A stretch of DNA of 64,000 nt from Motacilla alba alba. Taxonomy: Eukaryota > Chordata > Aves > Passeriformes > Motacillidae. Positions 37,888 to 49,725 of the stretch are shown in pieces. Within the stretch, counting starts at the first letter, position 1; the number at the start of each line of letters is the position of its first letter. The notes below the pieces were generated by a model. That model did no database searches. It was not told where the DNA came from and saw only the letters and a list, made by a program, of their open reading frames with translations. The DNA is taken from assembly GCF_015832195.1 (NCBI RefSeq), contig NC_052017.1, positions 54,776,152 to 54,840,151 of the forward strand, written 5' to 3'. Both the position numbers and the translations under genes were made by a program.

Positions 37888-39804
37888 ATGATGCAGGTTC
37901 TTCTCTGCACATGAAACACTGGGGCCACATACTTTCCATGAGAAGGCATTGCTGTTCTCATTCTGGAACTTACAAGCAAAAGTTGCATACCATATCCACT
38001 ACTGACTGTGTCCAAAAATGGTTCCTACACAGAAGGGGCCAGGACAGAAATGTCTTGCTGGACTATACCTACTCACAGTACCTTATCAGCTGCCCTAACA
38101 CTATATCTTTTACTTCCCAAGGAACAGCACTCTACCTTGGCCTTTCCTTGCCTTCAGTTCTGTGCCTATTTTTCCTAGCCTACCCTTGTTTTGTTTGCCT
38201 TGCCTATGTCTGCCTTGCCTTGCCTTCCAAATAACTTCCTGGCTTAGCTTTCCTTGCCCATCACTCTTTGCCTTGCCTTCCACGCAGGCGAGGCAACACA
38301 AAGCAAGTGTAGGCAATTGTAAGCAAGTCAAGGGAGACGTTGTCAAGTCTGGAGCCATGAGGGGAAAGCAAACGGAGTGATAGGTGAGAGAAGGCCCAGA
38401 AGTTAAAGGCAAGGCAGGGCATAAGAAGATAAGTCCAGTAACGTTTAGGCCGGGCAGAAACAGGAAGGGCTAGGCAAGGCAAGGTCCTGGAGGAAAGCCA
38501 GTAGGCAGGTCAAGGGTGGGGCATGCACATGCAAGGGTTTTGCGACTCACCCCCGGATTGGGGTGACCCTGAAAAATGGAAAAGTCTCTCCTCCAACCCG
38601 TGCCTTCAAAGAATGACTCAGTAGTCCTCAGTTGTCCGGTCTCAAGGTAGTTTATTATAAGTTATCTAAAAGATTCTCTTCCTGAACTGCTGCAGCCTGT
38701 TCAGCAGATCTGACAAAGGCACACTGCCCTCCCAGGGGGCTGGTGCCATCTTTTATATCATACATTACGTATTACATGTTTATACTTTTCCCCCAATGCC
38801 TATTACCTATATTGAATGGTGACTTTCTACTCTAAACCAATCTGTGAGTGCCAACATCACCAAAGACATGGAGGTTAGGAAGGAGAAAGAAGGAGGACAG
38901 GGCACACCCAAATCCTTCCATCTTAGAACCTCGGATCCCCATGTACGAAACTTGGACCCCTGTGTACAAGGCTTAAAACCCCCTTGTACAGCACTCAAAA
39001 ATCCTTCCTTTCAGTTTGTGACTACTTCTACTACAATACCTAAACTTTTGTGACTGCTTGTTCTTCCTGCAGAGTTGGTAAATTGTTCCATGGGTCAGAT
39101 TCAAAGCCACAGGGGTTTCTGGTTGCATGCCAAGGCCTCAGATGCTTCTGACCTGGGTCTTGAGCATCCAAGAATGTCTGAGGGACATTCTGGGTTCCGA
39201 CACAAGGGAATGCAAGGCTAGGGAGGCTTAGCAGGGCAAGGCAAGGAAACTGTTGGGTTGCCAAGGCGGGGCAGGCAAGTGACAGGTACATTCAAAAATT
39301 GCTGGTACTCAAAAGCAGCCACGACAGACTGCTCTGTCCAGCCTTGATCCTACATGGTCCCTCCTCTAACCTGCACCTAAAACTCTTGGGCTACCTGCTT
39401 TCTTTCATCGCAAATGAACTGTCCTTCTAGTATTGGAGCCCTGGGGTTAGATGTGAATTGCCTGTCTGAAATTCAAGCCATGCAAGCATTGGTGCCAGAA
39501 CAAAGCTGCTCAGACAGATGAATGTGGCAGCATGCATCCTCTCCTGGGCTTCCTGCCAGGTGCTCCTGAAACATTGGGGATACATGAGAGCTTTGAGAGT
39601 TGTAGGAGGAGCAGACAGGGCAGGGAAAGGCCAGGAAATGTTATTAAAAAGGCATCTTGAATTCCAGCTGGGGGAGGGGTGAGGAAGGTAATGCAAAGCA
39701 AGGGGGCTTCAAAGGCAAGGCAAGGCAATGCAAGTACTTGAAGGAGAAGGAAACACTAGGCTGGACCTGGAAAAATGGGTAAGTGTAAGAGCCTGAATGA
39801 GAGA

Positions 39805-40440
39805 TGTGGGACTCCAGGCGGCTCTTCAAAATGCAGTTTATTACATCCAAGATGTTACAGTAGTCCAGGGTCGTGGGCGGCAGAGCCTGTGCCTACAGCT
39901 GTCAGCTCCAGCTGCAGGCAGGCCTGGAGACCCTTTGGTTTTGGTTACAATGCATTATATACTTGTCTTTACTGAGTATCTTAATACAGAAGAACCAATC
40001 TCTACCTTAACTTTTATCTATAGCCTATCATAACTACTATAATTAGTATATTCATGTTACTATTCTCCAATCACTAAAAGTTAGTGCATTACAGTTTAAG
40101 CTAGAAGTTGTTTTTCAATTTTCTTGCAGTGGAAAATTCTGAGACCTTTTTTCTACTTACAACATCTGCTGACTTGTTTGCCTGTGGTATCTTTCTGCTT
40201 GGTAAAAACATCTTGTTTGAGGTGGGTTTATCCTTTGCTCTAAGTCATAAAATCCCCCTTCTAACTAACATACCCTTTGCCTTCTTAGTTATCCAGTAAG
40301 ACTGACTCAGCAATTCTTTTCTTCTATATCAAAACTTGCTTCCATCTCTATTCCTTCTTCAGAATCTACATTCAAAAATCTTTCTGCTAAGCGTACGTAT
40401 CTGTGAGACTTTCTTGTCAAACTTTCATCCTTCCCAACAG
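39805..40440 (-). mobile_element. LTR-like element on minus strand
   Basis: Read on the minus strand, a TATA box (GTATATAATGC, about 39952-39962) is followed by a GC-rich segment and a poly(A) signal (GTAATAAACTGC, about 39835-39846), ending at CCCACA (39805). This is a normal LTR layout. The upstream (right) boundary is uncertain. It resembles LTRs I have seen in bird genomes, but I cannot name the family. Confidence 0.5.
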
Positions 40441-40497
40441 GTAAAGAAGTAAGGTGGGAGATGTATGAACAAGAGAATGAAAAGCAGTGGAGACAAG

Positions 40498-40600
40498 GAG
40501 GCAGCATGTGTGTGTGTGTGTGTATGTGTACGCGCAGAGGGGTGTGTGCTGGGTACGTGTATGTGCGAGGGTGGGTGGGTGCGTGTGCAGGCCTTGTGTA
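40498..40600. repeat. TG-rich microsatellite
   Basis: A TGTG tract from about 40507 to 40530 is followed by GTGTGTGCTGGG and GGTGGGTGGGTGCG repeats. Charged or histidine-threonine runs in the overlapping frames come from this tract. Confidence 0.7.
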
Positions 40601-40667
40601 TGGGCTGCAGTGCCAGTGGGAGCCACCTCACCACCAAGAATGTGTGCAGGTAAAGGAGTAAGATAAA

Positions 40668-41561
40668 TGTGTCTTTACAAAGTGACCATGTGAATCTACT
40701 TGCAGACAAGGCTAGTGTGGGAAATGAAACTTACTTTCAAAAAATTTTAAAGGTTTATTAAAATCTTATCAAAATACAAGACTGAATAAAGAAAATAATA
40801 CAGCGCTGGGAGCAAAGGATTTAACCATCACGTGCTAATCTACATAATGGATGCTCTGCCTTTTATACTTCTCATAGTCTTGTCAATTGACTTCTTCTTC
40901 ACTGTCTAGTGGTGGAAATCACTTTCTTACATCTTGATTGGAAGTCAGGTGCTGCCATAGTAACAAGCTGACCCTCGCAAAAGCCCTGAATACTAAGGCT
41001 ATCCCATGATAACAATGCAAGGGGGAGGGAAAATATAATTATACATCTACAAAACTTCTCTTGACATATACATAATATTCGCCCCTTAATTGTGGAAGTC
41101 AGCCATCGCATAACTCATCTATAACACTAGGAACTTATGGCTAATGGAGTAATAGAAGAATCTCTTAGTTCTAGAAACTGTTAGTAATCAACACAGACTT
41201 TTGCTCAGCCAAGACTGTGTTAAATTCCTAAACCTAGAGCAAGAGAACAGAGACTTCATAGAATTAGGAAGAGTTTCTTTTTCTTTCTTTTGTATACCAA
41301 AAGGGGGAGTGCATATCTGAGTGGGGCATAGAGTAGGGGATTTGGGAACTCTGTACCTTCTGATTACCTCAGCCAATGGAGAAGGAAGAAGGTGATGCAG
41401 TGGGGAACTCAGGATATAAAGGGGGTTGCATCCCCCAAGCATTTGAGAGACCCCATGGGAAATGCCCCATGGCCTCTCCCTTTATTCAGATAAAGTTGCA
41501 GGACTCCTCTGTCTCTTTTTGGGACATAAACCTCTGGCATCAGGGAGCAATTTTCCTAACA
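40668..41561 (+). mobile_element. 5' LTR of gammaretrovirus-like provirus (split)
   Basis: Starts TGTGTCTTTACAAA and ends TTTTCCTAACA, matching the 3' LTR at 45201-45681. Both share GAGCAAGAGAACAGAG, ACCTTCTGATTACCTCA, CAAGCATTTGAGAGACCCCA and CTCTCCCTTTATTCAG. It is interrupted at 40716-41126 by a family-B LTR. Without that insert and one copy of its target duplication it is about 479 bp, close to the 481 bp of the 3' LTR. Confidence 0.8.
40716..41126 (-). mobile_element. Nested family-B LTR (copy 3) with CTAG target duplication
   Basis: Runs from TGTGGGAAATG to CATCTATAACA (411 bp), the reverse complement of the family-B pattern. CTAG stands on both sides (40712-40715 and 41127-41130), a 4-bp target duplication that marks the insertion cleanly. 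It is younger than the host LTR it splits. Confidence 0.9.
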
Positions 41562-41564
41562 AAA

Positions 41565-41582
41565 TGCGTACTCATCTGGGAT
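41565..41582 (+). promoter_or_regulatory. Primer binding site resembling tRNA-Pro type
   Basis: TGCGTACTCATCTGGGAT starts three bases after the LTR end. It agrees at 13 of 18 positions with the primer site complementary to tRNA-Pro used by gammaretroviruses. This supports class I affiliation of the provirus. Confidence 0.55.
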
Positions 41583-43130
41583 CCTTCCATGGCAGTGAGC
41601 AGAGCTGGAGGCGCCCCTCATCCAGGTTTGGTGATCAATTCCCTTCAGTGGTGGCCAGCACTGGGCAATTAGTTGAGTACCTGATAGTGTCCACTCAAGA
41701 CAGACGAGTAGTGGACTGGAGGGTCCATGAAGAGTCCATAGGAAAGGACTACTGAAAATGTCACCAATCAATGGGATCCTTGGGGAGAAAACCTGAGAGT
41801 GAATCCATAGAGGGTAGCATAGGTAAAGCCAGTCACAGGTCCTGGCAAAAGGGATGATGATCTAGAAAGATCTCTGAAGAATCCCTTGGTAGAATGTTGA
41901 GGCAGTTTGCACATTCTCCCACAGGTAATTAAGGAAAATTCATGCCCGGGGGGGCAATAAGGGAAGCTGAGAAGGGAACGGGGACAGATGGTGTTTGTAT
42001 GTTGGGAAAGGATTGGCTGAAGTGGAATGTGGAGGAATACGGTTAAGGCAAGTAGCAGCAGTAGCAGTAACAGGAGGCATTTATCATCAAAATTTGCCAG
42101 CTGATCCAACTGCAGATCCTTAGTATCTCCAGCTTCCAGGACAGGGAAAACAAAGAAGCCAGAATTTAGAGGCGTTTCTTTATGATGGGAAGTGGCAGGA
42201 CCAGGCACAGAAGTGCAGGACTGCGAGCACGGGCTTGGTGCTTGTGGGGAGGTGTGCGCCTGGGCTGGGGCTGTGGGGCAGCCAGGGCTCAGCACCAGGC
42301 AGTACCTGACCCCCCCCCAACCTTCAGGCAGGGATGGCAGTGGCCCCCAAGCCCCATGAGGCTGCTGGACGTCCCAACCCCCATGAAGCTGATGGACGCC
42401 CCAACTGCCTGTGGTGCTGCTGGCTGTGCCCACTGGGTGTGCTGGCAGGGGCCGCATTTGGACACTGTGGCAGGACGGGGACTGGCTCTACTGTATGGTG
42501 TATGGCAAAGAGGGTGAGCCCAAAGATATGTGGTAGGATTAGTATTTTCTTTTGAGGATTTTGTTTGGGTCACTGGAGAAACAAATGATTTTGAGCTGGC
42601 TGTGCAAGAATGAGCACCCACAGGCAGTAGCAGGGGTGGGGGCTACAAGAAGGGCAGAATAAACCTCCTGGAAGAACTAGTTAGAAAGCTAGAGCAAGTG
42701 TATCTAAGAAGAGGTGAGGAAAAGGTGAAGGCAAAGGTGATGGCAGAGTTTTTACTGCCACAGGGGAATAAACCACGGGGCCCAAGGGGCCCCCTGGGAC
42801 AGAAGGGATGGGATTGGCCACAAGGACATGGCAGAAGAGTTTCTCCGGGGCATGGGAGAGCCCACCCAAACAGCAGTTGGGAAGGAAACAGGGCACTATC
42901 TGCAAGGACACTTGGAAGCGAGACTATCCGCAGAAACAACTGGATCCTCAGGAGGAGGAAGTCCAGTGATTAATGGAGATGGATAGGGGTGTCAGGAGTT
43001 CCCATTATACCAGGGATCCACCAAGAGCTCTTGATAACATTTAGGGTGGGTTCAGACAGGGAGGATGTGTTTCCTGGTAGATAGAGGGGCCTTTCGATCC
43101 ACTTTTACTTTCATCCTGAAAAGGAAGAAT
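41583..43130 (+). pseudogene. Decayed gag and protease region of gammaretrovirus-like provirus
   Basis: No frame is intact. At 43071-43094 the codons read FLVDRGAF, the protease active-site context with Asp-Arg-Gly in place of the usual Asp-Thr-Gly. Upstream (about 42660-42960) a Lys/Gly/Pro-rich frame ending in Arg-rich residues is in the place of nucleocapsid. The section 42180-42500 is GC-rich with CCCCATGAG repeats and may be a rearranged gag part. The open frame on the minus strand (41768-42457) has no known domain. Confidence 0.5.
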
Positions 43131-43311
43131 TGTCAAGAAGTTCTTTAATTAGTCAGGGGGTAAGTGGAAAAATGGAGTGAATGTGTTTTATTCAATCACG
43201 ATTAGTACATGTGGGTATTAGGTTTGAAATGCATGCATTTCTATTTGTTCCTAATTGTTATTATAATTCACTGGGAAGGGATTTGCTGGCTACATTAGGA
43301 ATGCAAAATAA

Positions 43312-44960
43312 CATTGCATTTTTTCAATCACATTTGTGATACAGCAGCTAACCCTAGTGTAACCTTCTGTCAAATGTCTGAGAAGGCCTATGTTCCAGTA
43401 AACCCACAAGTGTGGGCTGTCCTGGGGAAATCTGGAAAATTAGCTATGGAGCATCTCCAAGCTACTTTGAAGCAAGCAGGACAAGTGGTGTCTAAAAAAC
43501 AATACATTCTTTCTAAGGCAGGGAAAGAAGGGGTTACAGCCTATTACTGAGTCCCTGTTAAAGGCAGGTCTTTTGGAGCCACGCATGTCTCCCTAGAATA
43601 CTCCTGTTCTGCCAGTTAAGAAACTGCATGAATGGACACCAGAAGGAACGCAGAATTTTAAAGTGTTATGGGGGAAAAAGAAGATTAACTGAAGTTCGTG
43701 CCCTAGCCCTTCCTGACAGGGAAAAAGAATTTGAATTATATGTGAATGTTAAACAGGACCATACTAAAATAATTTTAGTATGGGAACCCAGGGCTCCATG
43801 GCAGTCTGTTGCCTACTTTTCTAAGATGTTAGACCCAGAGGCCTGGAGGCTGGCCTCATTGTCTGCAGAATTGTGCAGCCATGGCTTTAATGGTAACCGA
43901 AGCCCGAAAACTGATCACAGGAGAATGTTTTATTATGAAAGTCTTACATCAAATTAAAGCTTTGTGAACCGAAAAAACCTCAAAGTTGCTGTCCAGTGTT
44001 TGGTTATTACAGTCTAAAACTTATTTAATGGAACAAAAAGATTTAGGATTGAGAACTGGGGAGGCCTTTAACCCAGCCTCCTGTTAGAACAGTCCTGGAG
44101 AGGGGGGCCAGGAAGAAACCCATGACTGCATTCAAGTGATAGATCTCCAGACCTGGGCTTGGGAAAATTTACGAGACACTCCCTGGCCTAAAGGAGAAAA
44201 TGTGCTCATAAATGAGCCTTCATGGGTAGTAGAAGGGAAACGAGTTAAAAGAGACACTATTGGACACTAATGTTAAGGGAAGGGAATTAGAAGAAGGAAG
44301 GTTGTTGCCACCCACATCAGGTCATCTCAGACAGTGGACCTGTATGTGCTTGTAAGAGCCTGTGAATTCACATTCTTACTGATTCTAAGCATGCATGTGG
44401 AGTGGTACACATTTAGAAATCTGTGGGAGGAAAGAGGTTTATTAACCTAAAAAGCAATCAATTGATGCAGCCCTGGCTGGAGGGAGCACCCCGAAATGGG
44501 GAAAAGATGAATGGCCACCAGAAAAAACGGACTATGGACTAGCCACTTGGAATCCTTATGAATTACAATATCAGATGTCGGAGAACCCATTTAGAATTTA
44601 AATGGGATAATTAGGTCACAAGCTGTCTTTGAAATAACAACCAATCAGACAACTACAGCTCTTGACCTTCTTGCCAACTAATCCACTAAAATGAGGAATG
44701 CAGTATTTCAGCATTGGATGTGTAAGATTATCTATTAGCAGAAGAAGGAGGAGTTTGTGGAAAATTAAACCTTTCCAACTGCTGTTTGCAAAGAGATGGC
44801 AACAGAAAAGTGGTCAAACTAATAACAAAGGAAATAAAATTAGCTCATGTACCAGTCCAAACATGGAATGGATGGGAATGGGACACGTTGTCATGGTTAC
44901 TTTGCCCTCTATGAGTTACATGAATATTATTTCTCCTGTTCTATGGCAACTGTAATCTTT
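43312..44960 (+). pseudogene. Decayed pol (RT, RNase H) and possible env region
   Basis: At about 43485-43600 fragments in two frames (KQYILSKAGKEG, then LLKAGLLEPRMSP) match the start of a retroviral RT. An open piece at 43628-43957 includes ALALPDREKEFELYVNV and SVAYFSKMLDPEAW, the connection and RNase H entry of gammaretroviral pol. Near 44385-44417 a TDSKHACGVVH motif marks an RNase H active-site aspartate. The palm domain with its catalytic residues is missing and stops abound. From about 44500 on, possible integrase or env remnants are too decayed to call. Confidence 0.65.
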
Positions 44961-45200
44961 TTACCATGCGTGACACCTTGCTAAGTGCAACTCTTTCTGC
45001 AAGTGATTAAGGGGATGCAAGTAGTAGCCACACTGAATGATGCAGAAATTACTACAACAGGACAGAAAATGATGTCACTGCAAATAATTGCAAAACTGAA
45101 GAAGACCCAGGAAGAAAACCTTATATCAATGGTAATTAAGGTCCGTAAAGTCAAATATGGAGAAAACAAAAAGAGGAGAGAATGAAAGGAATAATATGAA

Positions 45201-45681
45201 TGTGTCTTTACAAAAAGACTGTGTGAGTCTGCTTGTAGACAAGGCTAGGAACTTACGGCTAGAGAAGTAACAGAGGAAACTCCAAGTTCTAGAAACTAGA
45301 ACTAATCAACACAAGCTGTCGCTCAGCCAAGACTGTGTCAAATTCCTGAACCTAGAGCAAGAGAACAGAGACTTCATAGAATAGGGAAGAGTTTATTTTT
45401 CTTTCTTTTATTTAACAGAAGGAGGAGTGCATATTAGAGTGGGGCACAGACTAGGCGATTCGGGAATACTGTACCTTCTGATTACCTCATCCAGTGGGGA
45501 AAAGTAAGAGGGTAAACCAGCCCAGAACTTAAGGTAAAACCAGGGCTGCATCCCCCAAGCATTTGAGAGACCCCATGGGAAATGCCCCATGGCCTCTCCC
45601 TTTATTCAGATAAAGTTGCAGGACTCCCCTGTCTCTTTTCGGGATATAAACCTCTGGCATTGTAGATTAATTTTCCTAACA
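45201..45681 (+). mobile_element. 3' LTR of gammaretrovirus-like provirus
   Basis: Matches the 5' LTR from TGTGTCTTTACAAA to TTTTCCTAACA (481 bp), with substitutions and small indels spread throughout. This points to an old insertion. The bases just outside the two LTRs (ATAAA on the left, GCAGC on the right) do not match, so no target duplication is left or the two ends come from different copies. Confidence 0.8.
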
Positions 45682-46560
45682 GCAGCAATCTGCTGCGGGG
45701 TCTCTGTGCGCCCTCCCTCCAGGAGATGTAAAATGGTTCCCGGCGGCTCCCTCCGCGCGGTATGTAGTGCTGCGAAGCCCCGGGGCTGGCCGCAGCGCTC
45801 CCCGGCAACGCCAGGGCTGCCTGCCAGCTGTAGAGCCACCTAGTGACCAGTGCAGGCAGGGCTGCGGCCCCTCTCAACAGCAGCCGAGGGGGTGAGGAGC
45901 GGGCGGCTGTGGGACAATTAGCTATTTTACACCTCATGGTGCTGCCTCCTCCATCTCCCCTTCCACTCGCCCACTGCCTGTGTGCTCATGAGCGGTCGCG
46001 CTTGCTACCCACTCAGTCCTGCCGGAAGCCCACTGCCCCCGCACCTTCCTTGACGAGGCTGTGCAGCACTGAGCACATGTGTTGTGCGGCAGGCCACAGA
46101 GCAGGTGGGTTGGCCAGCGCGGTCGTTGTAGCGCGAAAAGAGGAGCCCCTGGGCGGGTGTGGCAAGTGGGCACGGTGCTGTGCACTTCTGCTTCCTGTCG
46201 CTCAGTGGCTGCCCCTGGCAGTGGCCTGGTGGGTACTGTGCAGCCCTGCAGAGCGGCGGGTCCGGCTGGGCGGTATGCGGCCAGTCATGCGGCCTGCGGC
46301 AACCGCAGCGGAGGTCTGCTGGCACTATCCATGCAGGTGCTGAGGGAGGGGAACCGAGGCCGACGTTCCCGGGGGATGAGGGTTGGCCGCCTTTGCTGCA
46401 CTGCCCTCCCTGCTGCCTGTGCCTGATTCCGGCAAACCTGGGGTCCCCGCAGCTGCACGGCCGGTAGGGCTTGGTGCTGTGCTGCCTGCTCCCTCTGCGC
46501 TCCCCCCAGGCGTTTTTCCTGCCTGTCCTGGAAAGGAGTCATAAGGGACACTGAATCTGG
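45682..46560. other. CpG-rich island
   Basis: GC-rich with many CpG dinucleotides, for example GCTCCCTCCGCGCGG and CCAGCGCGGTCGTTGTAGCGCG, in strong contrast with the AT-rich surroundings. It starts directly at the end of the ERV LTR. Overlapping frames on both strands (up to 166 codons) have no domain. It could be a promoter island of a host gene now out of view, or GC-rich retroviral or satellite sequence that has not lost its CpGs. Confidence 0.55.
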
Positions 46561-47089
46561 AGGTTAACTGTCGGCAGGAGGAACTTGTCTCAATTGGCGA
46601 CGTCTTCTTTCCTAGTGATTCAGCTATGTTGTACGTGTCGAGGCGCTGAATAGGAGGGGCTTGTCACAGATGCTGGCAAAGGTGGTGCGGGAGCTCAACA
46701 CAAGGAGCTTTCAGTGTCATGTGTGAGGGTAGGAGGGTATGGACCTTTTTGGGGTTTAGTACAATGTTGCTGCATTGGTGTCAGTATAGTCGATTTTTCA
46801 TCCGTGGCATTTCTGTCTATAAGTATGCTGCCCAGAGCCTTTCTAGCATTTGATGCCGTTTCCTTACTGTTACTTTAAGACCTTCCTTCGCTTTAAAGGA
46901 TTATACAGTCTTTACATTTTGAAACTCCATGTCAGGAAATGCTATGCCAGAGTAGTCATCACTCCCCTCTTCTTTTGCCTAGTTTGTAATTTTCATTGCA
47001 AGTTTGTTCTAATGTCAGCAAGAATACTGACATTTTTTATACTACTTAACAGGGTTGATGCTCTCAGCTGCTTTCCTCTTTCATACTGC

Positions 47090-47477
47090 TGTAGCCATGA
47101 TATTTTATGAAAATCCTTTTGCCAGGATTTTCTTCTCCTGAGAAGCTGAGGGGTCTCAGGAACAAAATCTAAACAATGACTGTCTGCTGTTGTGGAATGC
47201 AACAGGTGCTTCCTTGATTGGTCCACGTTAGGTGTTTCAACTTAATAACCAATCAAGGATGCAGCTGGGTCAGACTCTCTGGGAGTCAGAAGACTGTTAT
47301 TCATTCCATTCTATTCCTGTCTCGCCTTCTGATGAATCTTTCTCTCTTTTCTTTTAGTATACTTTTACTATAACATTTTTAATATAATATATCATAATAT
47401 AATAAACCAGCCTTCTGAAACATGGAGTGAAGATTTCACGTCTCTCTTCACTCGTCCTGGCTGCCCTGAAGACCACA
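47090..47477 (+). mobile_element. Solo LTR with 6-bp target duplication
   Basis: Starts TGTAGCCATG and ends GAAGACCACA (388 bp). TACTGC stands on both sides (47084-47089 and 47478-47483), a 6-bp target duplication typical of class II (ERVK) integration. A late ATATAATAAACCAGCC poly(A) signal and the block TTCTTCTCCTGAGAAGCTGA resemble an abundant songbird LTR family. There is no internal sequence, so it is a product of LTR-LTR recombination. Confidence 0.85.
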
Positions 47478-47483
47478 TACTGC

Positions 47484-49725
47484 TTCATACTGTATGTGAC
47501 CTAATGGCCTCTTTTTGTGATCTGCATTTTGCTGTGGTTTGGTAAAAACTGGCATACACAGCCAACTCACAACTTGTATGTTGGGATTTCAAGGGCTTTG
47601 ATGGTTTGACTTTCTGAGACTGCCATGCACTTGACTTCCACATTCACAAAAACTTCATCTTCCATAGGTCATTTCAGTATTTAATATTCTTTTTTTGGAA
47701 TGTAGGCAATATACCAGCAAGTACTAAATTCCCTGCAAGCTCTGTCTTCCCAAAGAATAATTTAAAAATTTGCTTTTCTCCTCTGACTAATCTGCCAGTA
47801 TTTGGATGGAGAATTTGGTACCTGAAATGAACCTCTTAGAAAGGATCTCATCACAGGCAATATCTCAGGCTTTCCTGAAATACTTGCTCCTTTGGATCCT
47901 ATAGTCTGTTTAGAGTACATTTAAGATTTTTTCCACAGAAGCCATTCAACAATGCCTCTTTTCCTATAAAATGTAATGTGCGTGACAAAGATGGATCCCC
48001 ACAAAAGGTTGTGCACATATAAGGGCTAATTATGAGAATGGTGGCTCCCTCCTGCAGTTACATTAGTAAATGAGTTGATATTCCAAAGTTAAATATTCCA
48101 GGCCTTTGAACACAAAAGGAAGTCTTTGTCTCTTGTAAGAATTACCCCTAGGAAAATTTGTGATAATTTTGATTTCTACAGTGTTAACCCCGTTGCAGAA
48201 AAAAAGTAGATTGTACTCTCTTCTTGCATACTCTCTTCTTGAGCTCTCATTCTCCTATCTCTGCTTTGGTACCCAAGTTAATGTACTGGTGTGACTCATT
48301 TAGTATCATCTCATGGTGCAAATTCTGCATAGTTTTATGTACTTACAAATGCCACTTGCCAAGGAGCATAACCATTGAAGGGGCAAAGAATTGTAGGGCT
48401 GGGCAGCTTCAGGTACTGACACTGTTAAGTGGTTGAGGTCATGCCATATTAAAGTGAGACAGCAAATCAGTTGACATAGGACTTTCAGCTGGACGCCTCT
48501 GAGAATAGTAGCTTGTCAGCAATGACACAGCAATCTTTCTACCTGCATTCCAGAAAGAGAAAAGGGACACCTTTCACTTTCTTATCTGTGCTTTTTCACA
48601 GAAAACAGTGGAGGTTTTAGTTATTATTTTTCTTTTTTTTTGGTTTTGTCTGCCTTTCTCTTTCCACCAGCAATTAACAATTTTGCCTTTATTTTCTCTC
48701 TTCTCTTTCTGTACTTATAGAAAGTTGTATGAGGTCATCCAACCTTGTCATAAACATTCTCACACTGTGGAAATAAATATAAGGTACATCTAAAGGGATA
48801 AAACAAACCCAGAAAAATTGAGGTTTTTTACAGTCTTCTGTGTGAACATTAAGACCTAAGACATCTTTGACCTATGTTATGCTCCATTGATTTAACTTTT
48901 AGTCCATTAATTACTATTAATAGCCTTTGAAATCAAGCCAAATATTTTGGCTGATTTTTTTTTTTTTTTTTATTTCTAGGGAAGGCTTTGTTTCTTAAGG
49001 AATATTCCAGAGCAAGAGCATCCACAGTAGAGTTATGCTGTCATAATCAAAAATGTTATAAATTCTGGTACAGTTTGTGCTGGCAATATGTCTAGAAATT
49101 AAAGGTTTTAGGTCTTTTTTCCCCCCTACTTTTAAATGTAACCATTATTTGAAATATTTAGGAGTTGGGGTTCCCCCCCCCCAAATACCTCTCTCTGAAA
49201 TGCTACTAAGTGTTTACATATAAAAGCCCACCCTGTAAAATATGTTGCTGACACTCTGCTGTAACTGCAGCTTAGCAGTTAGTGATGATAACATGACAAA
49301 CGTTAGAATGGCTTAGCTCCAGTCCTAAAGTTAATGTGCACTTTAATACTTCCCAAGAAGGTGAATTCAAGCTCCTTCATTGCTCTATGCTGGAGTCCAA
49401 AGAGAATTTCAGTGTATTTTTTGTCATTTACAGCTGTCATTGCTTAGTTCGTGAATGTGAGACTCTCTCATGTGTGATGAAAGTTGTCTAGTTAAGAGTG
49501 GGTCAAAGACATTGTCCTGCTCTAGAAGGAGATGAGAAGATTTTTGCAGTCTTAGTCCTCTCTACTGCTTGTGATTTCTATATGAAACCGGTGGGAAGTT
49601 TTCTGAAGGTAGTCCAGAAGCTGGTAATATGAACAGCTTAGGACAGAACACTTGCTGCAGAACTACCATAGTGATAATAGAAAGAGCTTAAAAAATTTAA
49701 AAGGGCAAACAAAGCAGTTGAAAGG
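47484..49725. other. Stretch with no feature seen
   Basis: AT-rich, short frames only. A T run lies at about 48955-48971 and a C run near 49173-49181. Nothing else was recognised. Confidence 0.5.

Larger units (their letters stand above)
35550..39306 (-). repeat. Right palindrome arm (3757 bp)
   Basis: Inverted copy of 28356-32112, with the same order of elements mirrored: the unidentified open region (36058-37168, plus strand), the family-A LTR (37232-37887), the GGCAA minisatellite (38132-38527) and the LTR-like segment (38577-39032). Homology decays at once on both sides, into the 3.4-kb centre and into about 85 bp of outer flank. Confidence 0.9.
28271..39390. repeat. Large palindrome, whole extent
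   Basis: Positions x and y pair as reverse complements with x+y equal to 67662 throughout the arms, putting the axis near 33831. Outside the arms (28271-28355 with 39307-39390) pairing continues at roughly 85 percent by eye. Inside the arms (from 32113) pairing continues with more mismatches and a drift of only about 14 bp at 32511/35137. The palindrome is therefore older and longer than its near-identical arms. Confidence 0.85.

Noticed and set aside
41768..42457. 229-codon minus-strand frame
   Set aside because: Lies antisense within the gag region of a plus-strand provirus. A leucine run from CAG/CTG repeats and no known domain make it a likely chance frame.
45843..46343. 166-codon plus-strand frame in the CpG-rich island
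   Set aside because: Several equally long frames overlap it on both strands, as expected from low stop-codon frequency in GC-rich DNA. The protein has no recognisable domain.
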